From positions 1 to 64,000 of the forward strand of contig NZ_BBUY01000023.1 in assembly GCF_001590865.1 (NCBI RefSeq): 64,000 nucleotides of DNA. Reading direction: 5' to 3'. Position numbers and translations under genes: made by a program. The notes under the pieces were generated by a model that saw only the letters and a list, made by a program, of their open reading frames with translations, was not told where the DNA came from and searched no databases. Shown here one piece after another: positions 22,786 through 31,331 of the stretch. The DNA comes from Streptomyces sp. NBRC 110611 (GTDB lineage: Bacteria; Actinomycetota; Actinomycetes; Streptomycetales; Streptomycetaceae). Every line of letters starts with the position of its first letter. The stretch's first letter is position 1.

Positions 22786-24114
22786 TCAGATGCGCAGCGT
22801 CAGGGGCGTACGGGTTCCGTTCAGGTAGTGGTCGCCGATGTCCCGGAGCCGGTGGGCGGGCGAGCTCTGTGCCGTCAGGACTCGCGCGTTGCGCCAGAAC
22901 CTGTCGAAGCCGGGGCCGCCGGCGGGTGCGCCGGTGCCGTCGGTGAGCTCCAGTACGCGGGTGGTGATGTGCATGACGGACCTGTGGGTGACCGCCTCCG
23001 CCGCGGCGACCAGGACGGCGATGTCGGCGCGCTCCTCGACACCGAGTGCGTGCCCGCTGCGCAGCCCCCGTGCCAGGGCCTCCGTCGCCGGTTCGACGAC
23101 CGCTGCCGCCGTGTGCGCGGCGGCCACCAGCTCCCCGTAGGCGAGCAGGAGGTAGGGATCCCCGCCGGGGCGGCCTTCGTAGGCGCCGCCGTCCGTCTCC
23201 GCCGTCTCGGCCGGCGGCCAGGCGCGTGGCGTGGTGCGGCTGACATCCCGGGCCTCGGCCAGCGTTCCTTCGGCGATCCCCAGGGCGACATGGACCAGCG
23301 CGAGCCGGAGCGCCAGCGGTGCGAGCGTGGTGAACGGGGAGGCGTCGTGCTCCTCTCGGGGCACGGCCCCGAGTACCTGCTCGGGGCGCACCGGGACACC
23401 GTCGAATCCGACGGTGCCGGCTCCGGCCAGCCGTTGGCCGAGGCGGTCATGGGCCGGCTCGGCCAGGACGCCCGGGTGGGCCGGGTCCACGAGGACGATC
23501 AGTGGTGCGCCGGTTCCGGCACGGACCGCACCGAGCACCAGCCGGTCGGCCACGGCGACACCCGCGGGGAAGCTCCGCCGTCCGTCGAGCAGATAGCCGT
23601 CCTGCGCGTGCCCGCCGCGCACCGGAGTGAGCACCGGCGGCCCGGAGCCGGTCTCCGGTCCCGACCCCGTTCCCGTCCCCGGCCATCCTGTCCCCGCCGC
23701 CACCGGCTCGGTCTCCGGTCCCGGGACGTCGATGCTCCCGCCCCAGAGCCACTGTCCCTCGGCAGCCTGAAGTTCGAGCACCTCGGCCCGCTCCGCGGTG
23801 CCGAAGAGCCGGGCGCTCCACGACAGGACGTAGTGCCGGGCGAGAAGTTCGCCGAGGGAACTGTCGGCCGCCGAGATCTCCCGGATGACCGCACAGGCGG
23901 CCTGCCAGCCGGCTCCCCTGCCGGGCGGGCCGGGCGGCAGCAGCCGAGCCGGCAGCCCGGCCTCGCGCAGCCGGGCGACCTCGTCGTACGGGGGCTTGCC
24001 GGCCCGGTCGCGGGGGAGCGCGTCGACGGCGAGATCGTCCGCGATCTCACGGGTGACGCGCCGCCATATACCGGATTCCGGCGGGGAGTTGACCAGATCG
24101 GAGGTGGGGCGCAC
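22786..24114 (-). CDS. Acyl-CoA-dehydrogenase-like flavin monooxygenase (DszC/SfnB type)
   Basis: About 442 residues with an acyl-CoA-dehydrogenase fold, lacking the usual catalytic glutamate context: N-terminal helices (EVARLREAGLPARLLPPG), the middle region LLARHYVLSWSARLFGTAE, GGSIDVPG, a Gly/Pro insertion near 165-185, and the C-terminal four-helix domain (ALVHVALGIAEGTLAEAR). This resembles SfnB/DszC-like desulfurisation flavoproteins. I choose GTG 24112-24114 (RBS GAAAGGAC) over GTG 24141, which lies inside a palindrome. The Rrf2 gene just upstream on the same strand suggests sulfur or redox control. Confidence 0.82.
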   Translation of the reverse strand: MRPTSDLVNSPPESGIWRRVTREIADDLAVDALPRDRAGKPPYDEVARLREAGLPARLLPPGPPGRGAGWQAACAVIREISAADSSLGELLARHYVLSWSARLFGTAERAEVLELQAAEGQWLWGGSIDVPGPETEPVAAGTGWPGTGTGSGPETGSGPPVLTPVRGGHAQDGYLLDGRRSFPAGVAVADRLVLGAVRAGTGAPLIVLVDPAHPGVLAEPAHDRLGQRLAGAGTVGFDGVPVRPEQVLGAVPREEHDASPFTTLAPLALRLALVHVALGIAEGTLAEARDVSRTTPRAWPPAETAETDGGAYEGRPGGDPYLLLAYGELVAAAHTAAAVVEPATEALARGLRSGHALGVEERADIAVLVAAAEAVTHRSVMHITTRVLELTDGTGAPAGGPGFDRFWRNARVLTAQSSPAHRLRDIGDHYLNGTRTPLTLRI

Positions 24115-24133
24115 TGCGGAAGTCCTTTCCCAG

Positions 24134-24157
24134 TTTCCCACTGAATCAGTAGGGAAA
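24134..24157. promoter_or_regulatory. Palindromic operator upstream of the flavoprotein gene
   Basis: An 11-bp perfect palindrome (ACTGAATCAGT) is flanked by TTTCCC and AGGGAAA, giving a near-complete 24-bp inverted repeat 20-43 bp upstream of the start at 24114. It lies between the Rrf2 gene and the flavoprotein gene, so Rrf2 binding is a reasonable guess. Confidence 0.6.
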
Positions 24158-24243
24158 GCCTGCGCCCGGAATTCGCCGACAGCAAGGGGGTGTTCACGAC
24201 GTGGACGACCAGGTCTTGCGATCCGGACGAGGCGGGGTGCCGC

Positions 24244-24705
24244 CTACGGATTCGTCCAGGCGGCGGGGTCCTCGGCCAGTGCGGAGACCCCGCCGGGCAG
24301 TTCGGCCGCGGCGACATCGGCCAGTGACACCCCGTCGAGGATCAGGCGGACGTTGGCCCGCAGCGCCACCCACAGCGGCAGCAGTGACTCGGCGGGGCCG
24401 GTGTACGACAGTTCCGGCGGGCGCACGCCGCGTACGGACACCAGCGGACCATCCACGACCCGGATGACATCGGCGATGCTGATCGCCTCCGGGGCCTTGG
24501 CCAGCCGGTAGCCGCCGTTGCCGCCGCGCCGGCTGAGGACCAGCCCGCCCCGGCGCAGGTCGTTGAGGATGCTCTCCAGGAACTTGTGCGGAATGTCCTG
24601 GGCGCGGGCGATGGTCTCCGCCTTGAGGGGCGGCTCGCCATCCCGGACACCAGCGAGTTGCAGTGCGGCACGCACCGCGTAGTCAGCTCTGGCCGAAATC
24701 CGCAT
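24244..24705 (-). CDS. Rrf2 family transcriptional regulator without cluster cysteines
   Basis: The 153-residue product starts MRISARADYAVRAALQLAGV and has the Rrf2 winged helix (AETIARAQDIPHKFLESILNDLRRGGLV, SRRGGNGGYRLAKAP). It contains no cysteine, so unlike IscR, NsrR or RsrR it cannot bind an Fe-S cluster by Cys. It is more like CymR-type Rrf2 members, which sense sulfur status through a partner. The flavoprotein gene is downstream with a palindrome between; the SixA gene is divergent. Confidence 0.93.
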   Translation of the reverse strand: MRISARADYAVRAALQLAGVRDGEPPLKAETIARAQDIPHKFLESILNDLRRGGLVLSRRGGNGGYRLAKAPEAISIADVIRVVDGPLVSVRGVRPPELSYTGPAESLLPLWVALRANVRLILDGVSLADVAAAELPGGVSALAEDPAAWTNP

Positions 24706-24878
24706 GGCGGCATTATTCCGCAGCGCCGGAACGGCCCGCGCCCACGGGAGGACCGCCCGGCCCTCCCGGGCGTGCCCGGCCCCGCCCGGTCCGGCGCGGT
24801 GGGTGCGTACAGCCACCCTTGGGTGTGAGGCTGGGAAGTGAGACGCTCGCCCGGTGACGATGGAGGGAGGCGGCCCCT

Positions 24879-25397
24879 GTGGAGACTATGTGCCGGCTGG
24901 TCGTCCTGAGACACGCGAAATCCGCCTGGCCGCCGGAGGTGGCGGACCACGACCGGCCGCTCGCCAAGCGCGGGCTGCGCGACGCCCCGGCCGCCGGGCG
25001 CTGGCTGCGCACCGCCGGCTGTGTCCCGGACCTCGTCGTCTGCTCCACCGCCGAACGCGCCCGGCAGACCTGGGAACTCGCCGCCGCGCAGCTCCCGGCC
25101 CGGCCCGCCGTCCGCCAGGAGCCCCGCCTCTACGGCGCGGACCCGGCGGCCCTGCTCGCCGTCGTCCGTGAAACCCCGCCCGACGTGGGCACACTGCTGC
25201 TGGTCGGACACAATCCCGCGGTCCAGGACCTCGTCCTCCTGCTCGCCCACGAGGCGCTCAGCGACGCCCTCGAACGCACCCGGGAGAAGTTCCCGACCTG
25301 CGCGATCGCCGTACTCGCCCAGCAGGACACCTGGCCGGCGGTCGCCCCGGGACGGGCTCTGCTCACCGACCTGGCCGTGCCGCGCGGGGAGCGGTGA
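24879..25397 (+). CDS. SixA-type histidine phosphatase family protein
   Basis: The 172-residue product has LVVLRHAKSAWP (the RHG-like motif of the histidine phosphatase superfamily; RHAKS is typical of SixA-type members), CSTAERARQTWE, and the second catalytic histidine in LLVGHNPAVQDL. GGAGGGAGG lies upstream of GTG 24879; ATG 24888 is an in-frame alternative. SixA in E. coli dephosphorylates an HPt domain, but most actinobacterial members have no proven substrate. Confidence 0.93.
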   Translation: METMCRLVVLRHAKSAWPPEVADHDRPLAKRGLRDAPAAGRWLRTAGCVPDLVVCSTAERARQTWELAAAQLPARPAVRQEPRLYGADPAALLAVVRETPPDVGTLLLVGHNPAVQDLVLLLAHEALSDALERTREKFPTCAIAVLAQQDTWPAVAPGRALLTDLAVPRGER

Positions 25398-25409
25398 GGG
25401 CGGTACGCG

Positions 25410-26555
25410 TCAGCCCAGCTTGGCCCCGGTCTTCTCCAGCGCCGCGCGCACCGGCTGGTAGAAGGTTTCGCCCTTCTGGGAGCAGGAGCCCCGGCCGCCC
25501 GAGGTCAGGCCGAGCGCGGTGTCACCGTCGAAGAGCGGGCCGCCGCTGTCGCCGGGCTCCGCGCAGACGGTGGTCTGGATCAGGCCCTCGACCGGGCCCT
25601 CCTGGTAGTTGGCGGTCACGTTGAGCGCGGTGACCTCACCGTCGCGGACATGGGTGGTGCTGCCGCTGCGCCGCACCTTCTGGCCCACGATCGGGTCGGC
25701 CGCCTTGGTGATGGTCTGCATATTGCCGCCACCGCCACCGCCGCCGCTGCCACCGCCGCCGTCGTCGCCACCACTGCTGTGTTTGCCCTGGCTGCTGTAG
25801 AGGTTCACCGCGCTGGGGTGGACCACATCGGCCGCGGTGTACTTCGCGAGCCCGAAGTCGGCACCGGGGAACTTGTGGTTCTCCGTCACGGCGATCTCGG
25901 AGCCTCCCATCTGCTCGGACCAGCGCTGCACCGCCTTGGCGCAGTGCCCGGCCGTCAGCACGTAGGGCTGGCCGTCCTTGACGACGTTGAAGCCGAGCGA
26001 GCAGCGCGCCTGGCTGCCCCAGATGGCGTCGCCACCGGCGATCACCGGCCGGAGTTCGTGCGGCGAATGGCTGAGGGTGACCCGTTCGCCGAGTGACGCG
26101 GTGGCCGTCGTGAGCCGGTCCAGGTGCTTGCCCTTGACCGTGGGGTCGGCGACGACGACCACCTTGTTGATCCGGGGGTCCATCGCCCAGGACGTCCCCG
26201 GGATCGCCGCCTGCTCCTTGAGGGTCGCGCGGGCGGCGTCCAGCGAGGCGAGGGAGTGCTTGACGATCCTCGCCTGAGCGCCCGCCGCACGGACCTTGGC
26301 CGCGGCGGCCTCACTGGTCACGTTCACCACGAGCTTGCGGTTCTCGGCGTCGTAGTAGGAGCCCGCCTCCTCGCCGCCGAGAGTCGTGCGGATCTCCTCG
26401 GCGCGCTGTGCGGCCAGGGTGGCCGACGGCGGATCGGGGGGCTGGCCGGTGGCGGCGTCGGCGCTCGGCACGGTGAGCACGGCGGTGATCAGAGCCACCG
26501 CCCCGGCACCCGCGACGGCGGTGGTGCGAGGCGTGGATACGTGTGTGTACGTCAA
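25410..26555 (-). CDS. Secreted trypsin-like (S1) serine protease with glycine-rich insertion
   Basis: About 381 residues from TTG 26553-26555 with AGAGG 7 nt upstream. A signal peptide (TTAVAGAGAVALITAVLTVPSADA) and a prosegment of the alpha-lytic/streptogrisin type (AGAQARIVKHSLASLDAARA) precede the protease domain: His in TAGHCAK, Asp in GADFGLAKY and Ser in CAEPGDSGGPLF. Between Asp and Ser sits a low-complexity GGDDGGGGSGGGGGGG stretch not found in classic streptogrisins. It looks like an active secreted protease. A longer minus-strand frame upstream is non-coding. Confidence 0.92.
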   Translation of the reverse strand: MTYTHVSTPRTTAVAGAGAVALITAVLTVPSADAATGQPPDPPSATLAAQRAEEIRTTLGGEEAGSYYDAENRKLVVNVTSEAAAAKVRAAGAQARIVKHSLASLDAARATLKEQAAIPGTSWAMDPRINKVVVVADPTVKGKHLDRLTTATASLGERVTLSHSPHELRPVIAGGDAIWGSQARCSLGFNVVKDGQPYVLTAGHCAKAVQRWSEQMGGSEIAVTENHKFPGADFGLAKYTAADVVHPSAVNLYSSQGKHSSGGDDGGGGSGGGGGGGNMQTITKAADPIVGQKVRRSGSTTHVRDGEVTALNVTANYQEGPVEGLIQTTVCAEPGDSGGPLFDGDTALGLTSGGRGSCSQKGETFYQPVRAALEKTGAKLG

Positions 26556-26749
26556 CTCGGAACCTCTGGGTGGGGGTGGGCCGGTGAAGGGTGCCCGGGC
26601 CCGGAGGAGGGGCCCGGGGGAGTGCCCGGAGGAGGGCGGGGGAGGGGGGCTCCCCTGGTACCTGCTATCGGAGATCATTCCTGCCGCCGTCGGCCGCTAC
26701 ACCCGCCCGACCGGAGCTCAGCCGGAATCACCTGTACGGTCCCGCCTGT

Positions 26750-28990
26750 TCAGAGCAGGTCCTCGAGGGTGATCGGCAGCTTGCGGACTCGGCGCCCGGT
26801 GGCGTGGTGAACGGCGTTGGCGATGGCCGCGGCGGCGCCGACCTGGCCGACCTCGCCGACGCCCTTGACCCCGAGCGGATTGATGATCTCGTCCGTCACA
26901 TCGACGAGTTCGACCTCCACCTCGGGCGCGTCGGCGTTCACCGGTACGAGGTAGTCGCCCAGGCTGGAGGCCACCCAGCGGCCGCGGCGCGGATCCATGT
27001 AGTTGGCCTCCAGCAGGGCCTGGCCCAGCCCCCAGAGCATCCCGCCCATCAGCTGACTGCGGGCCGTCTTGGGGTTGAGGACCCGGCCGGGGGCGAAGGC
27101 GCCGACCATCCGGCGGACCCGGGCGAGGCCGAGGCCGGGGTCGACGGCCACCTCGGCGAACTGCGCGCCGAACGTCATCTTCCCGTAGCGGGTGCTCTCG
27201 GGCGACGGTGACCAGGCACCGACCGCTTCGGCGTCGGGCAGGAAGTTCCGGTGCAGCAGCTCGACGTAGGTCTCGCCGGTGTCGGGAGCGTCCCGCAGTA
27301 TCATCCGGCCATCCCGGACGGTGACGGCGTCGGGATCGGCGCCGTGCAGCGGTGACTGGGCGTCCGCCACGGCCTGTGCGACGAGCTGACGGCGCAGGTT
27401 GGTGGCCGCGGTGTGCACGGCCGCGCTGATCATGCCCGCTCCCGAGGAGCCGACCGCCGCGGCGATGGTGGGCAGCATGGTGTCACCGCCCTCGAAGCGG
27501 CACCGTTCGACGGGGAGCCCGAGAGCGTCGGCGGCGACCTGCGTCATCACCGTGGCCACGCCGGTGCCGAACTCTGGGGTCGCGGCCTGCACCACGGCCG
27601 TGCCGTCGGAGTAGAGCCGGGCCCGGGCCCGCTGCGGGTTGCTCGGGCCGTAGCCGGGGTAGCCGGCGCCGGCCATGCCGTAGCCGATGAGCAGGTGGCC
27701 GTCGCGGTGGGACCGCGGCTCGGGGTTGCGCCGGTGCCAGCCGAAGCGCTCGGCGCCGCGCTGGTAGCACTCCTTGAGCCCGGAGCTGGACCAGGGGTTG
27801 CCGGTGGTGGGATCGGTGTCGGTGAAGTTGCGCAGCCGCAGTTCGATGGGGTCGATGCCCAGTTCATGGGCGAGGTCGTCCATGGTGCTCTCCAGCGCGA
27901 ACATGCCGGAGGCCTCGCCGGGGGCCCGCATGAAGGTGGGCGTCATGGTGTGGGCACGGATCAGCCGGTAGACACCCTCGTAGTTGTCGCAGGCGTAGAA
28001 CTGGGAGGCGACACCGAGGGAGGGCTCGGCCCAGTCGTCGAAGTGCGAGGTGGGCGAGAGCTTGTGGTGCCGGAGCGCGGTGAGGCGGCCCTCCTTGTCC
28101 GCCCCCAGGGTGAGGCGCTGCTCCTGCTCCTCCCGGTGGCCGACCGAGGTGAACATCTGCTCACGGGTGAGGCTGAGCTTGACGGGGCGTCCGACCTCGC
28201 GGGCGGCGAGCGCGGCCAGCGCCGGGTGCGCCCAGATCATGGCCTTGCAGCCGAAGCTGCCGCCCACGTAGTGCGAGATGACGCGGACCTTCGAGGGCGT
28301 CAGGCCGAGCAGCGCGGCCACGGTGAGCTGGGTGGCCGCCACTCCCTGCGTGGCGTCGTGGAGGGTGAGCTGGTCACCGTCCCAGGCCGCGGTGGTGGCC
28401 GAGGGCTCGATGGGGTTGTGGTTGTTCGCGGCGTAGCTGAACACGGCGTCGATGCGGACGTCGGCCTTCGCCAGCCCCGCCGCCACATCCCCGCGGGTGC
28501 TCCGGCCGGGAACGAAGCCCCCGAAGACCGCCTCGGGCTCGTACGCCTCGTCCCGCGCCTGGTCGAGGGTGGTGACCGACGGGGTTTCCTGGTACGAGAC
28601 GCGGACCAGCGCGGCCGCGTGCTGGGCGCGTTCCCAGGTGTCCGCGACCACCATGGCGACGGGCTGTCCCGTGTAGTGCACGACCTCGTCCTGGAACGGG
28701 AAGAAGGTCTGCCCCGGGGCGGGCATCCCCGCGAGGGACGGGATCAGCGGGGGCTGGCCGGCGATCTTGGGCAGGTTCTCGTGGGTGAGGACGGTGAGCA
28801 CCCCGTCGGCCTGCAGCGCCTCGGCGGAGTCGATACCGGTGACCCGGCCGCTCGGGACGCCGGCGCCGACCAGCACGGCGTACGCCATGCCGGTGAGCAG
28901 CAGATCCGCGGAGTACTGCGCGCCGCCGGTGACCTTGTGGCGGCCGTCGACCCGGTCGGTGGGCTGTCCGATCGCGAGGGCAGTGGTCAT
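26750..28990 (-). CDS. Molybdenum hydroxylase large subunit (xanthine dehydrogenase family, PaoC/YagR-like)
   Basis: The 746-residue subunit binds the molybdopterin-cytosine dinucleotide cofactor. Supporting motifs are the N-terminal domain (DGRHKVTGGAQYSADL), HNPIEPSATTAAWDG, SHYVGGSFGCKAM, FMRAPGEASGMFALES, and the catalytic glutamate region LGVKGVGEVGQVGAAAAI near the C-terminus. It is the last gene of a three-gene operon and overlaps the FAD-subunit stop by 4 bp. The family oxidises aldehydes or N-heterocycles with water; the substrate cannot be told from sequence. Confidence 0.95.
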   Translation of the reverse strand: MTTALAIGQPTDRVDGRHKVTGGAQYSADLLLTGMAYAVLVGAGVPSGRVTGIDSAEALQADGVLTVLTHENLPKIAGQPPLIPSLAGMPAPGQTFFPFQDEVVHYTGQPVAMVVADTWERAQHAAALVRVSYQETPSVTTLDQARDEAYEPEAVFGGFVPGRSTRGDVAAGLAKADVRIDAVFSYAANNHNPIEPSATTAAWDGDQLTLHDATQGVAATQLTVAALLGLTPSKVRVISHYVGGSFGCKAMIWAHPALAALAAREVGRPVKLSLTREQMFTSVGHREEQEQRLTLGADKEGRLTALRHHKLSPTSHFDDWAEPSLGVASQFYACDNYEGVYRLIRAHTMTPTFMRAPGEASGMFALESTMDDLAHELGIDPIELRLRNFTDTDPTTGNPWSSSGLKECYQRGAERFGWHRRNPEPRSHRDGHLLIGYGMAGAGYPGYGPSNPQRARARLYSDGTAVVQAATPEFGTGVATVMTQVAADALGLPVERCRFEGGDTMLPTIAAAVGSSGAGMISAAVHTAATNLRRQLVAQAVADAQSPLHGADPDAVTVRDGRMILRDAPDTGETYVELLHRNFLPDAEAVGAWSPSPESTRYGKMTFGAQFAEVAVDPGLGLARVRRMVGAFAPGRVLNPKTARSQLMGGMLWGLGQALLEANYMDPRRGRWVASSLGDYLVPVNADAPEVEVELVDVTDEIINPLGVKGVGEVGQVGAAAAIANAVHHATGRRVRKLPITLEDLL

Positions 28991-29982
28991 GACCGACTCT
29001 CCGTGCGGGTGAGCGTCTCCAGGACGCGGACCATGGTCCGCCGGGCCAGTTCGGCCTTGAAGGCGTTGAGCGGCGTGGTGCGGGCGGCGGCCAGCTCCGC
29101 GTCGGCCGCCCGCCGGAAGGCCTCGGCGTCGGCGGTTGCCCCGCGCAGCACCTCCTCCGCGCGGTGGGCGCGCCAGGGCCTGGTGGCCACCCCGCCCAGC
29201 GCGAGCCGTACATCGCTGATGACCCCGTCCGTCATGGCCAGCGCGCCCGCGACGGAGGCCAGCGCGAACTCGTACGACTCGCGGTCCCGGACCTTCAGAT
29301 ACCGGGACGTGCGCGCCGCGGGCATGCCCGGAACCTCGATCCCCACCACCAGCTCACCGTGTTCCAGCGGGTGTTCCAGGTGCGGTGTGGTCCCGGGCAG
29401 GAGGAAGAAGTCGTCGATCGCGTAGACCTTCCGGCCTCGTGGCCCCTCGGTGTGGATACGGGCCCCCAGGGCCGTCAGCGGGACCGCGACGTCCGACGGG
29501 TGGGTGGCGATGCAGTGATCGCTGACGCCGAGGACGGCATGGCCGCGGTTGAAGCCGTCGAGGGCGCTGCAGCCGCTGCCCGGGTCCCGCTTGTTGCACG
29601 GTGACATCGCGTCGCGGAAGTAGCCGCAGCGCACCCGCTGCATCATGTTGCCGCCCATGCTGGCCATATGGCGGAGCTGCGCGGAGGCACCGAGCTCCAG
29701 TGCCTCGGCGATCATCGGGTACCGCTCCCGTACGGCGGGGGCCGCGGCCACCTTGCTCATCCGCGCCAGCGCGCCGATGTACAGGCCGCCGTCCGGCCGG
29801 TCCTCGATCTCGGTGAGGGGCAGGTCGTTGATGTCCACGAGCCGGCGCGGCAGCAATACGTTCTGCCGCAGCAGGTCGATCTCGGTGGTGCCTCCGGCCA
29901 GGAAGTCGCTGGTGGGGTCCGCGGCGACGGCGGCGACCGCGTCGGCGACGGCGGTCGCGCGGGAGTAACTGATCGGCCGCAC
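28987..29982 (-). CDS. Molybdenum hydroxylase FAD subunit with extra Fe-S cysteines (PaoB/YagS-like)
   Basis: The 331-residue subunit has the FAD-binding FLAGGTTEIDLLRQN, LARMSKVAAAP and GGVATRPWRAHRAEEVL segments. Between them is a cysteine-bearing insert (RVRCGYFRDAMSPCNKR and GSGCSALDG), as in subunits carrying an additional [4Fe-4S] cluster (4-hydroxybenzoyl-CoA reductase beta, PaoB). It passes electrons from the 2Fe-2S subunit to an acceptor. GTG start; the stop overlaps the next ATG. Confidence 0.95.
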   Translation of the reverse strand: MRPISYSRATAVADAVAAVAADPTSDFLAGGTTEIDLLRQNVLLPRRLVDINDLPLTEIEDRPDGGLYIGALARMSKVAAAPAVRERYPMIAEALELGASAQLRHMASMGGNMMQRVRCGYFRDAMSPCNKRDPGSGCSALDGFNRGHAVLGVSDHCIATHPSDVAVPLTALGARIHTEGPRGRKVYAIDDFFLLPGTTPHLEHPLEHGELVVGIEVPGMPAARTSRYLKVRDRESYEFALASVAGALAMTDGVISDVRLALGGVATRPWRAHRAEEVLRGATADAEAFRRAADAELAAARTTPLNAFKAELARRTMVRVLETLTRTESRS

Positions 29983-30011
29983 AAGGGCTCCTTAAGGTGT
30001 GGTCCTCCGGC

Positions 30012-30542
30012 TTATCGGCTCCGGTCGCGAACGCTGCGGATGGCGGCCCGGATGTGGGGATAGGCGGCGCAGCGGCAGATGTTGCCGCTCATCCACTCGC
30101 CGATCTCGGCGTCGTCGGAGGCGTGTCCCTCGTTGAGCAGCGCCACCGCGGACATGATCTGGCCGGGGGTGCAGAAGCCGCACTGGAAGGCGTCCTGCTC
30201 GATGAAGGCGCTCTGCATGGCGTGCAGTTCCCCGCCCTCGGCCAGGCCCTCGACGGTGGTCACCGCGTGCCCCTCGCAGGCGATCGCCAGGGTGAGGCAG
30301 GCGAGCACCCGCCGGTCGTCCACCCACACCGTGCAGGCGCCACAGGTGCCCTGGTCGCAGCCCTTCTTCGCACCCGTCATGGCCAGCCGTTCGCGCAGCG
30401 CGTCCAGCAGGCTGACCCGCGGTTCGGCGTCGAACGTACGCTCGTCTCCGTTGACCGACAGGGTGATCTTCACCGGGCCGGGGCCGCGTTCCGGCAGCAC
30501 GACGGCTGCGGGCGCCTGGGGCGGGGTGTGCGGAGCGGACAC
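30012..30542 (-). CDS. Molybdenum hydroxylase 2Fe-2S subunit (PaoA/YagT-like)
   Basis: The 176-residue subunit starts at GTG 30540-30542 with AGGAGG 7 nt upstream (an ATG at 30572 would bury that site in the coding region). Cysteine sets for two [2Fe-2S] clusters are visible: KGCDQGTCGACTVWVDD with LACL, and QCGFCTPGQIMS with GNICRCAAY. The N-terminus lacks the twin-arginine signal of E. coli PaoA, so the enzyme is probably cytoplasmic. It is the first gene of the operon. Confidence 0.95.
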   Translation of the reverse strand: MSAPHTPPQAPAAVVLPERGPGPVKITLSVNGDERTFDAEPRVSLLDALRERLAMTGAKKGCDQGTCGACTVWVDDRRVLACLTLAIACEGHAVTTVEGLAEGGELHAMQSAFIEQDAFQCGFCTPGQIMSAVALLNEGHASDDAEIGEWMSGNICRCAAYPHIRAAIRSVRDRSR

Positions 30543-30668
30543 TGACGGACCTCCTCTGACCGGATATTTCATCCTGTTTCATCCGCAGTGCCCCCGCGAC
30601 CGGTGACCGCCATCGGTGGTCCCCTCGGTGGCAGACGTCTCTCGGGCGCCGTTCCTGGTTCGGTGTCG

Positions 30669-31331
30669 TCAGACTCCCGTCGCCGTCGCCTGCGGCTCGC
30701 CCGTGACGGCCACTTGGGCCGGCCGCAGCAGCCGGTCACCCACCCGGTAGCCCTGGCGGAGGACTTCGGTGCAGGCGGCGCGCCCGGCCCGTTCCACCGG
30801 GGTGTACGTCATCGCCTCGTGGACGTTCGGGTCGAAGGGCTCGCCCACGGTGCCGACGGACGTCAGGCCCAGCGACGTCAACTGCGCTTCCAGCAGCAGT
30901 GCGACGCGCCGGAAGCCGCCGGTCACCTCGTCCTGTCCGGCCGCCTCGTCGATCGCGTCGAGTACCGGCAGCAGCCGCTCCAGTACATTGACCACGGCGA
31001 TCTGACCGACCGCCAGCCGGTCGCGGCGGACCCGTCTGCGGTAGTTGTCGAACTCGGCCTTCAGCCGCTGCAGGTCGGCGGTGCGCTCACGCAGGGCGGC
31101 CGCCAGCCGCGCCGCCTCGTCGGGCCCCGGTCGTATGGCGTCGCCGGCCCCCGTGCGTGCGCCGGAGGGGGAGCCGGGCCGGGCGCCGGAGGGGGAGGCG
31201 GCGTTGCGCCCCGCCGTCTCTCCGGGGGCGGCGTCCCGCGGGCGGTGCGGGCCGGGGCCGTCCCCCGGCCGGTGCCCGACGAGCGCCAGCGGAGGGCGGG
31301 GGAGGCCACCGACATCGGTCGGGCGGTTCAT
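30669..31331 (-). CDS. grpE: GrpE nucleotide exchange factor
   Basis: The 220-residue product has a disordered Gly/Pro/Arg N-terminal half, then the GrpE core: a long coiled coil (LAAALRERTADLQRLKAEFDNYRRRVRRDR), LPVLDAIDEA, and the C-terminal beta domain FDPNVHEAMTY and VLRQGYRVGDRLLRPAQVAV. It releases ADP from DnaK. The start overlaps the dnaK stop by 4 bp. A dnaJ or hspR gene does not follow, unlike the main heat-shock operon of Streptomyces, so this is probably a second grpE. Confidence 0.93.
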   Translation of the reverse strand: MNRPTDVGGLPRPPLALVGHRPGDGPGPHRPRDAAPGETAGRNAASPSGARPGSPSGARTGAGDAIRPGPDEAARLAAALRERTADLQRLKAEFDNYRRRVRRDRLAVGQIAVVNVLERLLPVLDAIDEAAGQDEVTGGFRRVALLLEAQLTSLGLTSVGTVGEPFDPNVHEAMTYTPVERAGRAACTEVLRQGYRVGDRLLRPAQVAVTGEPQATATGV

